From positions 1-34,438 of the forward strand of contig NZ_JAENRY010000053.1 in NCBI RefSeq assembly GCF_016612545.1: a stretch of 34,438 nt of DNA, in the 5' to 3' direction. Origin of the DNA: Streptomyces sp. MBT65 (GTDB taxonomy: Bacteria > Actinomycetota > Actinomycetes > Streptomycetales > Streptomycetaceae). The position numbers and the translations under genes were made by a program. Position 1 is the stretch's first letter, and each line of letters opens with the position of its first letter. Under the pieces are notes generated by a model. That model saw nothing but the letters and a program-made list of their open reading frames with translations, was not told where the DNA came from and ran no database searches. Of the stretch, positions 16,498 to 24,927 are shown one piece after another.

Positions 16498-17910
16498 TCA
16501 CCCCGGTGCCGAGACGGTCGGGTCGGTGGCGCTGCCGCGGGTCTCCGCAAGGTGGATGTTGATATAGCGGATGAGGGTCAGCGGGTCCTGAGGGTGGTCG
16601 GCCTCGAAGGTGACGCGGCGCAGAAGACCGACTGAACCGAGTGCGACGCCCTCGCGGGCCAGCACGAAGACTAGGGCGAGAAAGGCGGACCGGGCGTTGC
16701 CGTCGTCGAAGGGGTGGAAGAAGCAGACGTCGAGGTAGGTGCGGGCGGCCCGGGCGGTGAGTCCGAGGGGTTCGCTGGCGGTGGCTGCGCTCTCGGTCAG
16801 GCTGGTGTCGAAGCGGGCGGGTGTGTCCGGTCCGAGGCCGTAACGCTCCCGGTCGCCCTTGGCGAAGGCGGAGGAGGTGCGGAACGGCGGCGGCTGCGGA
16901 GAACCCAGGACGTGCTGATGCCATGTGCTGAGCAGCGCGAAGTCGAGCCGCGCTCCGCGTGCCGCGTCGGCCCGGAGCAGTTCGAGGGCGCGGAGCAGGC
17001 CTTCGGCCCGAGCAGGGTCGATGGCGCCGTCGAAGGCCCGGATGTCCTCCGCGGGGCCGTCGCGAAGGTCGGCCACTGGTCCGTCCGCGCCGGCATCCGG
17101 GATCTCGTGCCACGGCACCGACGCGCGGATCGCGAGCCAGCGCTGCAAGTGGTCCTGAGCCTGGACGGCCGCTCGAGTACCGCCGTCGCCTGGCTGTAGA
17201 GAGCGAGCGAGCTGCTCAGCGACGTCGTCGATGACCACCGTGTCAGGGCCGGTCCAGCTGTGGAATCGTCCACCGACCGCCTCCTCGACCAGGCCCTGGG
17301 CTACCTCCACCGCGACTCCCCAGCGGTCGAGGAACCAGGCGAGCACCTGGCGGCAGTGGTTGTGCCAGCCGCTGCCGCACCCCGTGCGGTCGACGACCTG
17401 CAGAATCAGGTTCCGCGCCGCGCGTTCCCACAGGATCCGCTGGTCTTCGATGGCGCTGAGGTCCAGCGGGTAGGCCTCGAACCAGGCGGCGAGGTGTTCC
17501 AGCCACTCGCGCCACTCCCGCAGGGCCGCCTCCACACGGGCCAGTGTCTCTTCCGGCGTGGTGATCGAGTCCCGCGGGCAGCACCAGTTCCCCACCGGTC
17601 CGCCGCCGAAGTCACCCTCGTCGTGCGCCCAGCGCCACCCGAGGGTCCACCGGCCGTAGTGCAGGACGAGCGCATACGACATGGCATCGGCCCAGGACTC
17701 GGCCTCTTCGCTGCTTCGTGAACCGCTGTCAGCAGCAGGAACGTCGGGGCGGATGGGCACGCACCGGGCAGGACCGAGCGAACGCACCGTCTGCGCTACG
17801 GATGCGCTGTCGAAGGCGTGGCGGGCGGGGTCCACGTCGGCCCAGGTCAGGAAGCGAGGAGCCAGGTCAACGATCACCGCGTAAGCATGCCAAGCCCGTC
17901 CAGCGCGCAC
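16498..17910 (-). CDS. Fic/DOC-domain protein (probable protein AMPylase or related)
   Basis: A 470-residue protein. The Fic core motif HPFDDGNAR is at about residues 399-407. The catalytic His, the acidic residue and the phosphate-binding GNxR are present, but the second Arg of the classical HPFxxGNGRxxR motif is replaced by Phe. The family transfers AMP or other phosphate-containing groups to hydroxyls of target proteins and includes toxins, effectors and housekeeping regulators. The long N-terminal region (WADAMSYALVLHYGRWTLGW, GCGSGWHNHCRQVLAWFLDRWGVAVE) is unfamiliar and may recognise the target. The GTG at 17910 has GAAAG upstream; a GTG 11 codons further in is possible. It stands between the S1-less paralogue and the 150-residue gene on the same strand. 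A related, decayed copy is at 31010-31290. Confidence 0.82.
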   Translation of the reverse strand: MRAGRAWHAYAVIVDLAPRFLTWADVDPARHAFDSASVAQTVRSLGPARCVPIRPDVPAADSGSRSSEEAESWADAMSYALVLHYGRWTLGWRWAHDEGDFGGGPVGNWCCPRDSITTPEETLARVEAALREWREWLEHLAAWFEAYPLDLSAIEDQRILWERAARNLILQVVDRTGCGSGWHNHCRQVLAWFLDRWGVAVEVAQGLVEEAVGGRFHSWTGPDTVVIDDVAEQLARSLQPGDGGTRAAVQAQDHLQRWLAIRASVPWHEIPDAGADGPVADLRDGPAEDIRAFDGAIDPARAEGLLRALELLRADAARGARLDFALLSTWHQHVLGSPQPPPFRTSSAFAKGDRERYGLGPDTPARFDTSLTESAATASEPLGLTARAARTYLDVCFFHPFDDGNARSAFLALVFVLAREGVALGSVGLLRRVTFEADHPQDPLTLIRYINIHLAETRGSATDPTVSAPG

Positions 17911-17933
17911 CCCGGACTTTCAAAGCTCGGGGC

Positions 17934-17960
17934 GCTCGGTCACAGCTGCTGTGACTGAGC
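17934..17960. promoter_or_regulatory. Extended GTCACA/TGTGAC palindrome, copy 3
   Basis: GCTC-G-GTCACAG-CTG-CTGTGAC-T-GAGC, just upstream of the Fic gene start. Same layout as the two palindromes bordering the array at 14.7-14.9 kb. A candidate operator for the Fic gene. Confidence 0.6.
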
Positions 17961-18029
17961 ACGACATCTGGCCTGGCTGGACAAATTCGATGCACAGCGC
18001 CTGCTGGCTCGCCCGGCGTGCGAGTCGGG

Positions 18030-18980
18030 TCACCACCGGGCGCGCAGTACGCCGTCGCTGTCCGGGAGGGCAGCACAGAGCAGCGGGTGGTGTTCGGCGA
18101 GGGACAGGGCCAGGGCGCAGGCGGCGCGGGCATCGGCCACGTGGGCGCTGAGCTCCTGGTAGTCCGTGTCGTCGACGATCGCGTGGCTGATCGTCCCGTC
18201 CTGCGCCTCCCAGACGAAGGCGATGGATTCCTCCTGGGGCAATGCGGCGAGGACGGCACCGACGTCCGGGGTCAGGTCGGGCCAGACGGTCAGCAAGGCG
18301 CGCGGGCCGAGACCGGCGCGCACTGTGTCGAGGTTTTCCGGCGTGATTCGGTGCCAGCGTGCGGCGTTGCGAACGTAGTTTTCCTCGAGGAGCAACGCAT
18401 GCCGTGAGGCCAGCGCGGTGTGCACGCGTATCCAGAAGTGCTCGTCGGCCGGCTCCGTCACTTCCGCTTCGTCGACCTCGGCCGCGTAGGGCGAGGCCGT
18501 AAGCGGTTCCGGGAAGAGGCCGAGTTCCCGCGTACGGGCCACGGTGTCCGCGCAGGGCCGGTCGCTGCCCACGTACACATACTGGTCCCATCCGACATGC
18601 ACGGTGAACAAATCCCCCATCTCCAGTCGGCACCAGGCGCCTTGGTCGCGGAGTATGACCCGGACCAGTTCCAGGGCGATCGGGAGAGAGACCTCGGCCC
18701 CGTCGTGGTAGCCGGTGAGGTCGGGCGGGAAGAGCCCGCCGAGGCCGTGCCCTGCAACCGAGGGCTCGCCGCCGAAGTGGACGAAACCGGTGACCGCAGG
18801 GTCGCGGATCTCCAGCCGGTCGATGTCCGATGCCTCCGCGAAGGCGGCGATCGCCGTCAGGTACGCCGCTTCGACAGGCCCCTGGTCGCTGATCGTTTCC
18901 TGGGCGCCGGTGTAGTGACCGTGCTCGTCGCGGTCGGCGGGGTCGTACTTGGTGATCCGGTGGAGGAAGGCCGGCGGCAC
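18030..18980 (-). CDS. S1-less paralogue of the 13035-14540 protein
   Basis: A 316-residue protein aligning along its whole length with residues 1-315 of the 13035-14540 product: HRITKYDPADRDEHGHYTGA, FAEASDIDRLEIRDP, GAWCRLEMGDLFTVHVGWDQ, LCAALPDSDGVLRARW-stop. It ends exactly where the S1 part begins in the longer protein (GVLRARWQTEP...), so the shared unit behaves as a self-contained domain. No motif suggests a catalytic role. GTG 18980 is preceded by GAGGAG. It lies 119 bp upstream of the Fic gene on the same strand, with palindrome copy 3 between. Confidence 0.75.
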   Translation of the reverse strand: MPPAFLHRITKYDPADRDEHGHYTGAQETISDQGPVEAAYLTAIAAFAEASDIDRLEIRDPAVTGFVHFGGEPSVAGHGLGGLFPPDLTGYHDGAEVSLPIALELVRVILRDQGAWCRLEMGDLFTVHVGWDQYVYVGSDRPCADTVARTRELGLFPEPLTASPYAAEVDEAEVTEPADEHFWIRVHTALASRHALLLEENYVRNAARWHRITPENLDTVRAGLGPRALLTVWPDLTPDVGAVLAALPQEESIAFVWEAQDGTISHAIVDDTDYQELSAHVADARAACALALSLAEHHPLLCAALPDSDGVLRARW

Positions 18981-19093
18981 GCTACTCCTCGGACGGGGCG
19001 GAAGGAGTGCCCAGCGTAGATCTCGGTCCCGGTTCCGCGACCGGGGGGAGGCGGTCCCCGCATCGACGGGTTCGAGGCCCGACGGTCATCTCA

Positions 19094-20584
19094 TCAGGAG
19101 CGGTGAGCCTCGGTCGCGGCGGCGATTTCGGCGATGCGTTGAAGTGCGTCCTGGTAGGCGTCTGCGTTGGCTGGCATCTTCTGCCAGGCGCGGATGGTGA
19201 CGGTTGCGGACTGGAGGGCGCCGGGGGTGATGCCGAGGTAGCGGGCAGCTGCAGCGCGGGAGCCACCGCGGGTCATCTGGACGAGGCGGATCGCGGCGTC
19301 TCGGCGCAGTTGGGTTGCGGGCCCGTTCAATTCGTCCAGTGGCCAGGCGTCCGGAAGATGTTGCGGGATGTTCTTCGGGTCGATCAGTCCTTGGTGGCTC
19401 GGAGGCTGTGGGAAGAGCGCGGGTGGCCCGACAGTTCCGTGACGCAGGTGGGTGCTCTCGTCGATGGCAGTGTTCATGCCGGGCGAGCAGTGTGGGGCGA
19501 GGCGCTTGAGCCGTCGGTATCCGGCACGGCTGGAGGGAAGCCGGGACAGGACGCGGGCGAGGACTGTCTGGCCGTCCGGGTCGTCGAGGATCCGGACGAC
19601 GAGGGCCATCAGGGCGGCTGCCCGCAGCGGATCGCCAGGCGGGTGGTCGACGGAGCGAGCCAGCCAGCCGTCCCCTTGGGGTCCTGATCGTTCCGCAGGC
19701 GCTCGGTTCAGGGTCTCGGTGTGAGAGGCGACCGCGTCTAGGTGTTCGGTGCTGGTGAGGGCTTCCGCTGTGGCCGGCCAGGTGCTGCAGATGGCGAGCG
19801 TGGTGGCACGGACATCGTTGAGAAACCGCTGGGGAGAGGTAGGCCGGCCCAGACTCTCGACCTGCTGCCCGGCCACGGAACGCGCGGCCGCGGACAGCCG
19901 CTGTTGAGCGTGCACCATCGCCTCGGTCGGGCCTTTGCCGGTGGCGGACGGATGGTCCAGCCGCTGGGCGCATGCCGGGTCCCGACCGGTACCGGGCCGA
20001 TGGCGGCATTGCGCCGGGTGGAGGCGGCTACGCGGTGACGGGGTGAGCTGGGTGGGGCGCCATCTTCCGTCGGCCCGGTAGCCGTTGGAGAATGCGGGTG
20101 CCTGGCAGTCGGGGCACCGCCAGTCGAGAAGGCGGTGGTGGCGTGTGCAGAGGAATGTGAGTGGGAGCCGCCACGAGCCCTGCCAGACCGACCCGCCCGG
20201 AAGACCGGTAGTGTCTGCCAGGCAGGCGGGGCAGTACCGGCTGAAGGCCGTGAAGACCCAGCCGTCGTTGGCCATGTCGATCTGGCTTTGGTGTCGTCCC
20301 AGGTAAACGGGGTGTAGAGGGGGATAGCTGGGGGCCTGCGTCGCGAGGGTGAGCGCGTGGACCTCGGGCAGGGTGAGTCGGCAGACGGTGGCGGTCTGTC
20401 GGGATCGGTTGTCGTCCAGGCGGACGAGGTGGTGGGTGGGGAACGTCGTCCCTGCGGTGAGTCCGCACCGGTGCGCGAGGTCGAGCGGAGAGATACCGAT
20501 CCGGTGGGCGAGACGCAGAAGGTAGCCCGCCAGCAGTTCACCTTGGGCAGGATCCAGGCTTCTGGGCAGCGGCGTGCCCGTCAT
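19094..20584 (-). CDS. tniQ: TniQ-family target-selection protein of a Tn7-like transposon
   Basis: A 496-residue protein starting MTGTPLPRSLDPAQGELLAG. The N-terminal part has the TniQ hallmark LLRLAHRIGISPLDLAHRCG, then a zinc-finger region: YCPACLADTTG, WRLPLTFLCTRHHRLLDWRC and CPDC. In Tn7-like systems TniQ/TnsD binds or bridges to the target site and recruits the AAA+ regulator TnsC. The C-terminal GGSRAAAARYLGITPGALQS is a helix-turn-helix-like segment that may bind the target. The ATG overlaps the tniB stop (ATGA at 20581-20584), so translation is coupled. It is the last gene of the operon. No second TniQ or CRISPR effector is present, so it probably directs integration to a fixed site. 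Confidence 0.9.
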   Translation of the reverse strand: MTGTPLPRSLDPAQGELLAGYLLRLAHRIGISPLDLAHRCGLTAGTTFPTHHLVRLDDNRSRQTATVCRLTLPEVHALTLATQAPSYPPLHPVYLGRHQSQIDMANDGWVFTAFSRYCPACLADTTGLPGGSVWQGSWRLPLTFLCTRHHRLLDWRCPDCQAPAFSNGYRADGRWRPTQLTPSPRSRLHPAQCRHRPGTGRDPACAQRLDHPSATGKGPTEAMVHAQQRLSAAARSVAGQQVESLGRPTSPQRFLNDVRATTLAICSTWPATAEALTSTEHLDAVASHTETLNRAPAERSGPQGDGWLARSVDHPPGDPLRAAALMALVVRILDDPDGQTVLARVLSRLPSSRAGYRRLKRLAPHCSPGMNTAIDESTHLRHGTVGPPALFPQPPSHQGLIDPKNIPQHLPDAWPLDELNGPATQLRRDAAIRLVQMTRGGSRAAAARYLGITPGALQSATVTIRAWQKMPANADAYQDALQRIAEIAAATEAHRS

Positions 20585-21813
20585 GCTGTGTCCGAGGCTG
20601 CGGGGCCGTGGTCGTCGAACGCGGAGTTGCGGCGTCGGCCGACTCGCGGTCGGCGGGCAGAGGCTGCGGGGACGGTGGGGATCTCGCCTGCCTCGGCGTC
20701 GCGGCCGACACCACCCAGGGTGAGGGGGAGGCCGTCGAGGAGGGTCTCGGTCAGGCACTCGGCGCCGCTGGTGAGCGCTTCAGTGCATCCGTCCTCGATG
20801 AGGCGTTCGAGGAGGCCGACGACGCCGTTGGTGCGGGTGAAGAGGTACTCGGGCATGCAGCCCGAAGTGAGCATTCCAGGCTCGGCGTTCAGCAGCCGGA
20901 GGGCGCTCTCCAGGCCGGCGAGGTGGGTGGTCCAGGCGGTGATCTGCTGGTCGGTGTCATAGCGGAAGCGGTCGAGTTCGACGAGATCGAAACGGCGCTC
21001 GGTCTGGGTGGCCTCAAGGCCGTGCGCGGTGGCGTGCCGGGACGGCGGCAGGACCCTCTGCCCGGATGCCGCATCCAGGCGGCCTTCGCGCAGGAGACCT
21101 GAGGCGGGGATGTCGACGCCGATAAGGACGAGGGTGACGTGCATGCTCATGAACGCGCGGATCAGGTCGAGGGTGTCCTGGTCGTCGGCGCGGTGCATCC
21201 GTAGGCGGGTGATGTCGTCGAGAACCAGCACCTTGGTGCCGTGGTCGGTCATGGAGGTGGCGACCTGCCGGATCAGGTCGGGGAGGTCCATGTTCTTTGT
21301 GGGCGCCCCGTAGAAGTTCAAGATTGCCTTGCAGGTGCTCTTCGGCTTCGCGGTCACCGGGGTCTGCACGTAGGCGACGGGCACCCACAGGTCGCGGGTG
21401 CCGGGCGCGACGTCAGGGTGGACCTGGTGGTGAAGGGCGCGCCAGGAGTCCTCGAAGGCGGCCACGATCTCGCAGGTGGTCTCGGTTTTGCCCTGGTAGC
21501 CGCCGCCGCTGATCATCACGCCCGCGCGGGTGGACGGTTTGGCCCTGAAGGCGTTGGTGCGGATCCGGGCGCTCAGCAGCCGGTCGACCCGCTGGCTCAT
21601 CGGGGTGTCCAGGAGCGGGAGGTTGGCGTGGGTGGCCATCCGGTGCAGGTCGTAGGCGGAACGCTCCCGCGCGCTCATCGCCCGCCACTGCCCGAGTGAC
21701 CGCACCGGCGCCGGTGTGAGGGCGTGCCGTGCCCGCCGCCATGTGTCCCAGCCTGCGGCCTGGTCCCGCGCCGCGGGCGCCATCAGCCCGAGGCCGGTGG
21801 TGGCCTGCGTCAT
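20581..21813 (-). CDS. tniB: AAA+ ATPase, TniB/TnsC transposition regulator
   Basis: A 410-residue protein beginning MTQATTGLGLMAPAARDQAA. Walker A GGGYQGKT ends near residue 110 (Lys 109) and Walker B KVLVLDD is at about 194-200. The flanking sequences (PLLDTPMSQRVDRLLSARI, YVQTPVTAKPKSTCKAILNF, DLIRQVATSMTDHGTKVLVL) are typical of TniB/TnsC regulators. These form ATP-dependent filaments on DNA and couple target choice by TniQ to the TnsB transposase. The C-terminal tail (GRDAEAGEIPTVPAASARRP) is disordered and basic. The ATG at 21813 overlaps the tniA stop (ATGA at 21810-21813). The longer open frame to 22308 is only the complement of tniA. Confidence 0.93.
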   Translation of the reverse strand: MTQATTGLGLMAPAARDQAAGWDTWRRARHALTPAPVRSLGQWRAMSARERSAYDLHRMATHANLPLLDTPMSQRVDRLLSARIRTNAFRAKPSTRAGVMISGGGYQGKTETTCEIVAAFEDSWRALHHQVHPDVAPGTRDLWVPVAYVQTPVTAKPKSTCKAILNFYGAPTKNMDLPDLIRQVATSMTDHGTKVLVLDDITRLRMHRADDQDTLDLIRAFMSMHVTLVLIGVDIPASGLLREGRLDAASGQRVLPPSRHATAHGLEATQTERRFDLVELDRFRYDTDQQITAWTTHLAGLESALRLLNAEPGMLTSGCMPEYLFTRTNGVVGLLERLIEDGCTEALTSGAECLTETLLDGLPLTLGGVGRDAEAGEIPTVPAASARRPRVGRRRNSAFDDHGPAASDTA

Positions 21814-23864
21814 GAGCGCTCCTCCGTCCGACCCGGGCCTGCTTCCCCGGAAGTGCCCTGCTCTTCGTCGGGGAGGAGAAAGAGGTTCTTGGCCCTGAGG
21901 GAATCGGCCAGCAGCGGTGGGGCCGGCGGCGGGACGGGGACCGCGGCCATACGGCGGCGCCGACGGTCCGCCTCCACGGCAGCGGTCGCCTGCCGGTGCA
22001 CAGTCCGGGCCTCTTGCGATGACGGTCCCGGTGGCGGGGCAGGTGCAGGCCGGTCGAGGGCTGCGGCCCTGGCGCGGGCGAGTTCGCGGGCACGGTCGGT
22101 CTTCTGCTGCCGGGTCATCTGGGTCGGCCAGGCGTCCACGGGCGTCTTGGCGGCCACCAGGCCGAGGAGCACCGGCAGGAGTTCGGCGTCGCTGCGGGGC
22201 TTGAGCCCGGCCTTGGCCGCCTGCCGCAGGACGTCCCCGATACGAGCGTCGGAGAACGCGGGCACCTCCTGGCCGGGCGGAAGCCCGTTCCAGAGCAGCT
22301 CGTGCCAAGCGCCGTCCAGCTCGATGAAGACCTGGCGGCAGTCCCGGGGGTCACGGTGCACGGCCCACTTCCCCGCGTGCCGGCCGCCCCGGCCCGACAG
22401 GCGGCCCCGATACGGTTCGAGGACCGGGCTGCGGGCGCCGTACCAGAGACCGCCGATCTTCACGCCGCGCCGGGCGTCGATCCGTACGAAGTGCACGGGC
22501 AGCAGCTCGTAGTAGAGCTCCGGCGGCGGGATCTCAAGGCAGATCCCGTCCCGCGCGGCCGCAGCGGCGAAGAGGGTGTTCGGGCTGTGCCGGCCGCCCG
22601 GATCCCAGGCGGGCGCGTGCTGGTCGAGCCGCCGGTTCTGCCAGACCTTCACGATCCACGTGGCCAGCAGGTGCTCCATCTCCGACAGCGTCCAAGTCGC
22701 GTCGCCCTCCGGATCGGCGCCGCGGTCGGCGACGTCGATGCCGCGGTAGCCCAGGAGGAGCTCCAGCAGCAGCGACTGGATCCCGGCAAAGGCCCGCTCG
22801 CAGGCGGCCTTGTCCGGCGGCCGCATCGCCCGGGCCGGCAGCAGATCAATCCCGAGCGTCGCCGCGGCCTGGACGAAGTGGTGGCTCTTGTACACGGCGC
22901 CGTGGTCGCTGGTCACCGTCTCCGGGGCGAAGAACGGCAGCCCTGCGACCGGGTGCCCGGCCACCTCGGCGACCAGCGCCGCCGGGGCGCCGGGATACGG
23001 CCATTCCGTCTCCGGGCCCCAGTCCGGCCGCATCGGCAGCGGCAGCAGCACGTCCCGCAGCAACATCGCCACCTCCACCGACGACTCCGCCACCGGCGTC
23101 AGCCGGAACGCGACGATCGAGTGGGTGCAGGCATCCAGCGCGATCGTCAGGTGCACCGTGATCGGCTCGGCGAACACGTCATCCAGCACCTTCACCGGCA
23201 ACGGCGTGGTATCGAGCACCACCACCTGCCCCGGCCGACTGACGTGCACTGTCGTCTCTGGCATCCACGTGGCTGCGGCCGCGGCAGCCGAGCGGACGTA
23301 CCGTTGGCGACCGCCGCCCGGCCCGAACCACTCCCGCCACACCTTGATCAAGGTCGTGTAGTGCGGGACCCGGACCGCGCGGTCGGGAAAGCGCTCGAAC
23401 ACGTACTGGTGCATCATCCGCTCCCTCGACTTCATGCTCATCCGCGAGCGGTGCAGCGATTCCGCATGCACGGCCACGATGGCCTCCTCCACCTCCGGCG
23501 TCACCGAGGCATGGCCGGACAGCCCACGTGTCCACCGGCCGTCAGCAAGGCCGGCAAGACCTCGCTCCGCGTGCTGCGCAGCCATGCGCCGAAGCGTGCG
23601 CTCGCTGATCGCCTCCAGCCCCAGCTGCTTCGCCTCCTGCGGACCCAGCTCCCGGAGTTCCCGGACCTTCGCCAGACGTCGCTCGGTCAACGTGGTCCGC
23701 GCCGGATCGAACTCGGGCCGCGGCTCGTCCGCCCGGGCCCAGAGCCGGCTCCCGCTCCGGTAGCCGGTTTCCACCTCCAGCAGGTGCTCCTGACGGATCC
23801 GGGCCCGGGCGAGATCGTGCTCGGCGAGGTCCTCGGCCCGGCGGACCTGACCGCCCTCTGCCAT
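21810..23864 (-). CDS. tniA: DDE transposase, TniA/TnsB family (Mu-type integrase core)
   Basis: A 684-residue protein starting MAEGGQVRRAEDLAEHDLAR. The N-terminal helix-turn-helix region (LEAISERTLRRMAAQHAERG) would bind transposon ends. The RNase H-like catalytic core has D218 in QVVVLDTTPLPV, D320 in TVTSDHGAVYKSHHF and E356 in PPDKAACERAF, a D-D-(35)-E arrangement. The Mu C-terminal beta-barrel region follows (YRGRLSGRGGRHAGKWAVHR). TnsB cuts the 3' ends of the element and joins them to target DNA. The ATG overlaps the tnsA stop (ATGA), which decides this start over an upstream one at 23891. All key residues are present. Confidence 0.95.
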   Translation of the reverse strand: MAEGGQVRRAEDLAEHDLARARIRQEHLLEVETGYRSGSRLWARADEPRPEFDPARTTLTERRLAKVRELRELGPQEAKQLGLEAISERTLRRMAAQHAERGLAGLADGRWTRGLSGHASVTPEVEEAIVAVHAESLHRSRMSMKSRERMMHQYVFERFPDRAVRVPHYTTLIKVWREWFGPGGGRQRYVRSAAAAAATWMPETTVHVSRPGQVVVLDTTPLPVKVLDDVFAEPITVHLTIALDACTHSIVAFRLTPVAESSVEVAMLLRDVLLPLPMRPDWGPETEWPYPGAPAALVAEVAGHPVAGLPFFAPETVTSDHGAVYKSHHFVQAAATLGIDLLPARAMRPPDKAACERAFAGIQSLLLELLLGYRGIDVADRGADPEGDATWTLSEMEHLLATWIVKVWQNRRLDQHAPAWDPGGRHSPNTLFAAAAARDGICLEIPPPELYYELLPVHFVRIDARRGVKIGGLWYGARSPVLEPYRGRLSGRGGRHAGKWAVHRDPRDCRQVFIELDGAWHELLWNGLPPGQEVPAFSDARIGDVLRQAAKAGLKPRSDAELLPVLLGLVAAKTPVDAWPTQMTRQQKTDRARELARARAAALDRPAPAPPPGPSSQEARTVHRQATAAVEADRRRRRMAAVPVPPPAPPLLADSLRAKNLFLLPDEEQGTSGEAGPGRTEERS

Positions 23865-24703
23865 CAGCCCCTCCTCGGCAGGTAGACCCACGACTCATCG
23901 CCCAGCGGCAGAGCCAGGTCCACGGTCAGCCGCCGGGACCAGAGCAGGTGCAGAACGTAGGCGCGAGCGAGGGCCGGCTGGGAGGTGGCCGCCACGAGCT
24001 CGCCCAGTCGCCGCGGCTGTTCCGCGGCCAGCCCGAGGAGTTCCGGCAACAGTCTCAAGGGGTCGGACATCGCACGGCGTCGGGCGGACAACGCTTCCAG
24101 CGCCGCCCAGCACTGCAGCCGCCAACCCGCGACCACGGCGTACGTCCACCCGGCGGCTCCCGCTGCGCGCTGAGCAGCGGCGAACTTCTCTGCGTCGTCC
24201 GGCTTGATCAGATCTGCCGGTCGGACGTCGATCAGCAGTGCCGTCCCGTCCGTCAGTACCAGGAAGTCCGGCGTGTGTCGCCCGGGGCGCTCGTGCGTCG
24301 CGAACTTCAGGGTGAACGGCTGCGACAACACCTCCGTCACGCCGCCCACGAAGTCGAGTGTCAGCAGCACACGCCGCTCAGCCAGACTCTCGAACCCATG
24401 CAGCCGCCCGGTCGCCGACATGTAGGCCAGGCCCGGACGATGCCGCTGCCCAGGCCGCCAGGCGAACGCGCGGGCAGGCCTCGATACAGGCCACTCGAAG
24501 GCAGCGAGATCGCGCACAGGGGTCACGATCTCTCCCTGAGCGGTCCGCCACGTGGCGGACCACCGCCGTGGCCACCCCGGCCCGGTATCCAGCACGTCGC
24601 CCGCTTCCGGTACCTCGAACAGCACCGCGAGCTCGTCGAAGGAGCAGTTGTGGGACCAGACCGGTCCCACAACAGGAGTGGACACAGCGGAGGCGGCAGC
24701 CAT
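23864..24703 (-). CDS. tnsA: TnsA-like endonuclease subunit
   Basis: About 279 residues from ATG 24703 (MAAASAVSTPVVGPVWSHNC). The frame is open upstream to 25087, but that part is low-complexity and overlaps DUF4240. The TnsA endonuclease fold is visible: FESLAERRVLLTLDFVGGVTEVLSQPF (E109), GRHTPDFLVLTD (D146) and ALLIDVRPADLI, where the usual catalytic Lys of the E-D-(Q)xK nuclease motif is Arg (R161). In Tn7, TnsA cuts the 5' ends of the element so that transposition is cut-and-paste without cointegrates; loss of the Lys could slow or abolish this. It is the first gene of the four-gene operon. No good ribosome-binding site precedes 24703, so the start is uncertain. Confidence 0.85.
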   Translation of the reverse strand: MAAASAVSTPVVGPVWSHNCSFDELAVLFEVPEAGDVLDTGPGWPRRWSATWRTAQGEIVTPVRDLAAFEWPVSRPARAFAWRPGQRHRPGLAYMSATGRLHGFESLAERRVLLTLDFVGGVTEVLSQPFTLKFATHERPGRHTPDFLVLTDGTALLIDVRPADLIKPDDAEKFAAAQRAAGAAGWTYAVVAGWRLQCWAALEALSARRRAMSDPLRLLPELLGLAAEQPRRLGELVAATSQPALARAYVLHLLWSRRLTVDLALPLGDESWVYLPRRG

Positions 24704-24927
24704 GGCGCCAGCACACAGGTCTGCCGGCGCTTCGCGTCGCACTTTCGCAGAATTCGTCACGGAAAGTGGACCAGTGTCCTGTCGCAGATCGGATGGCAGG
24801 TGATGCGGCGCTGACCTGCGGAGCTGCCAAGTAGTCGGCGGCCCGGTGTTGGCGGCATTCTCAAACGACCTGGCCTTCGCGGAAGTGATCTCGGTGCTTG
24901 TCAGTGGCACCTGGCAGTGTGTGCCGC
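24704..24927. promoter_or_regulatory. Upstream region of the tns operon, expected place for the right transposon end
   Basis: This 224-bp divergent intergenic region holds a dyad CACTTTC...GAAAGTG (about 24744-24772) and another GCAGGT-N12-ACCTGC near 24794-24817. Tn7 relatives place repeated TnsB sites here, but I could not define a convincing repeat set or a TGT...ACA boundary by eye. Confidence 0.3.

Noticed and set aside
19062..19090. T-arm-like sequence (GGGTTCGAGGCCC) near the end of tniQ, as from a tRNA used as attachment site
   Set aside because: Only four base pairs of a T stem form, and no D arm, anticodon arm or matching acceptor stem lies upstream.
22302..23885. 527-codon rightward open frame opposite tniA
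   Set aside because: It is His/Arg/Gln-rich antisense shadow of a gene with all DDE residues.
24704..24927. TnsB-binding repeats at the tns right end
   Set aside because: Three loosely similar stretches were seen, but they were too degenerate to distinguish from chance.
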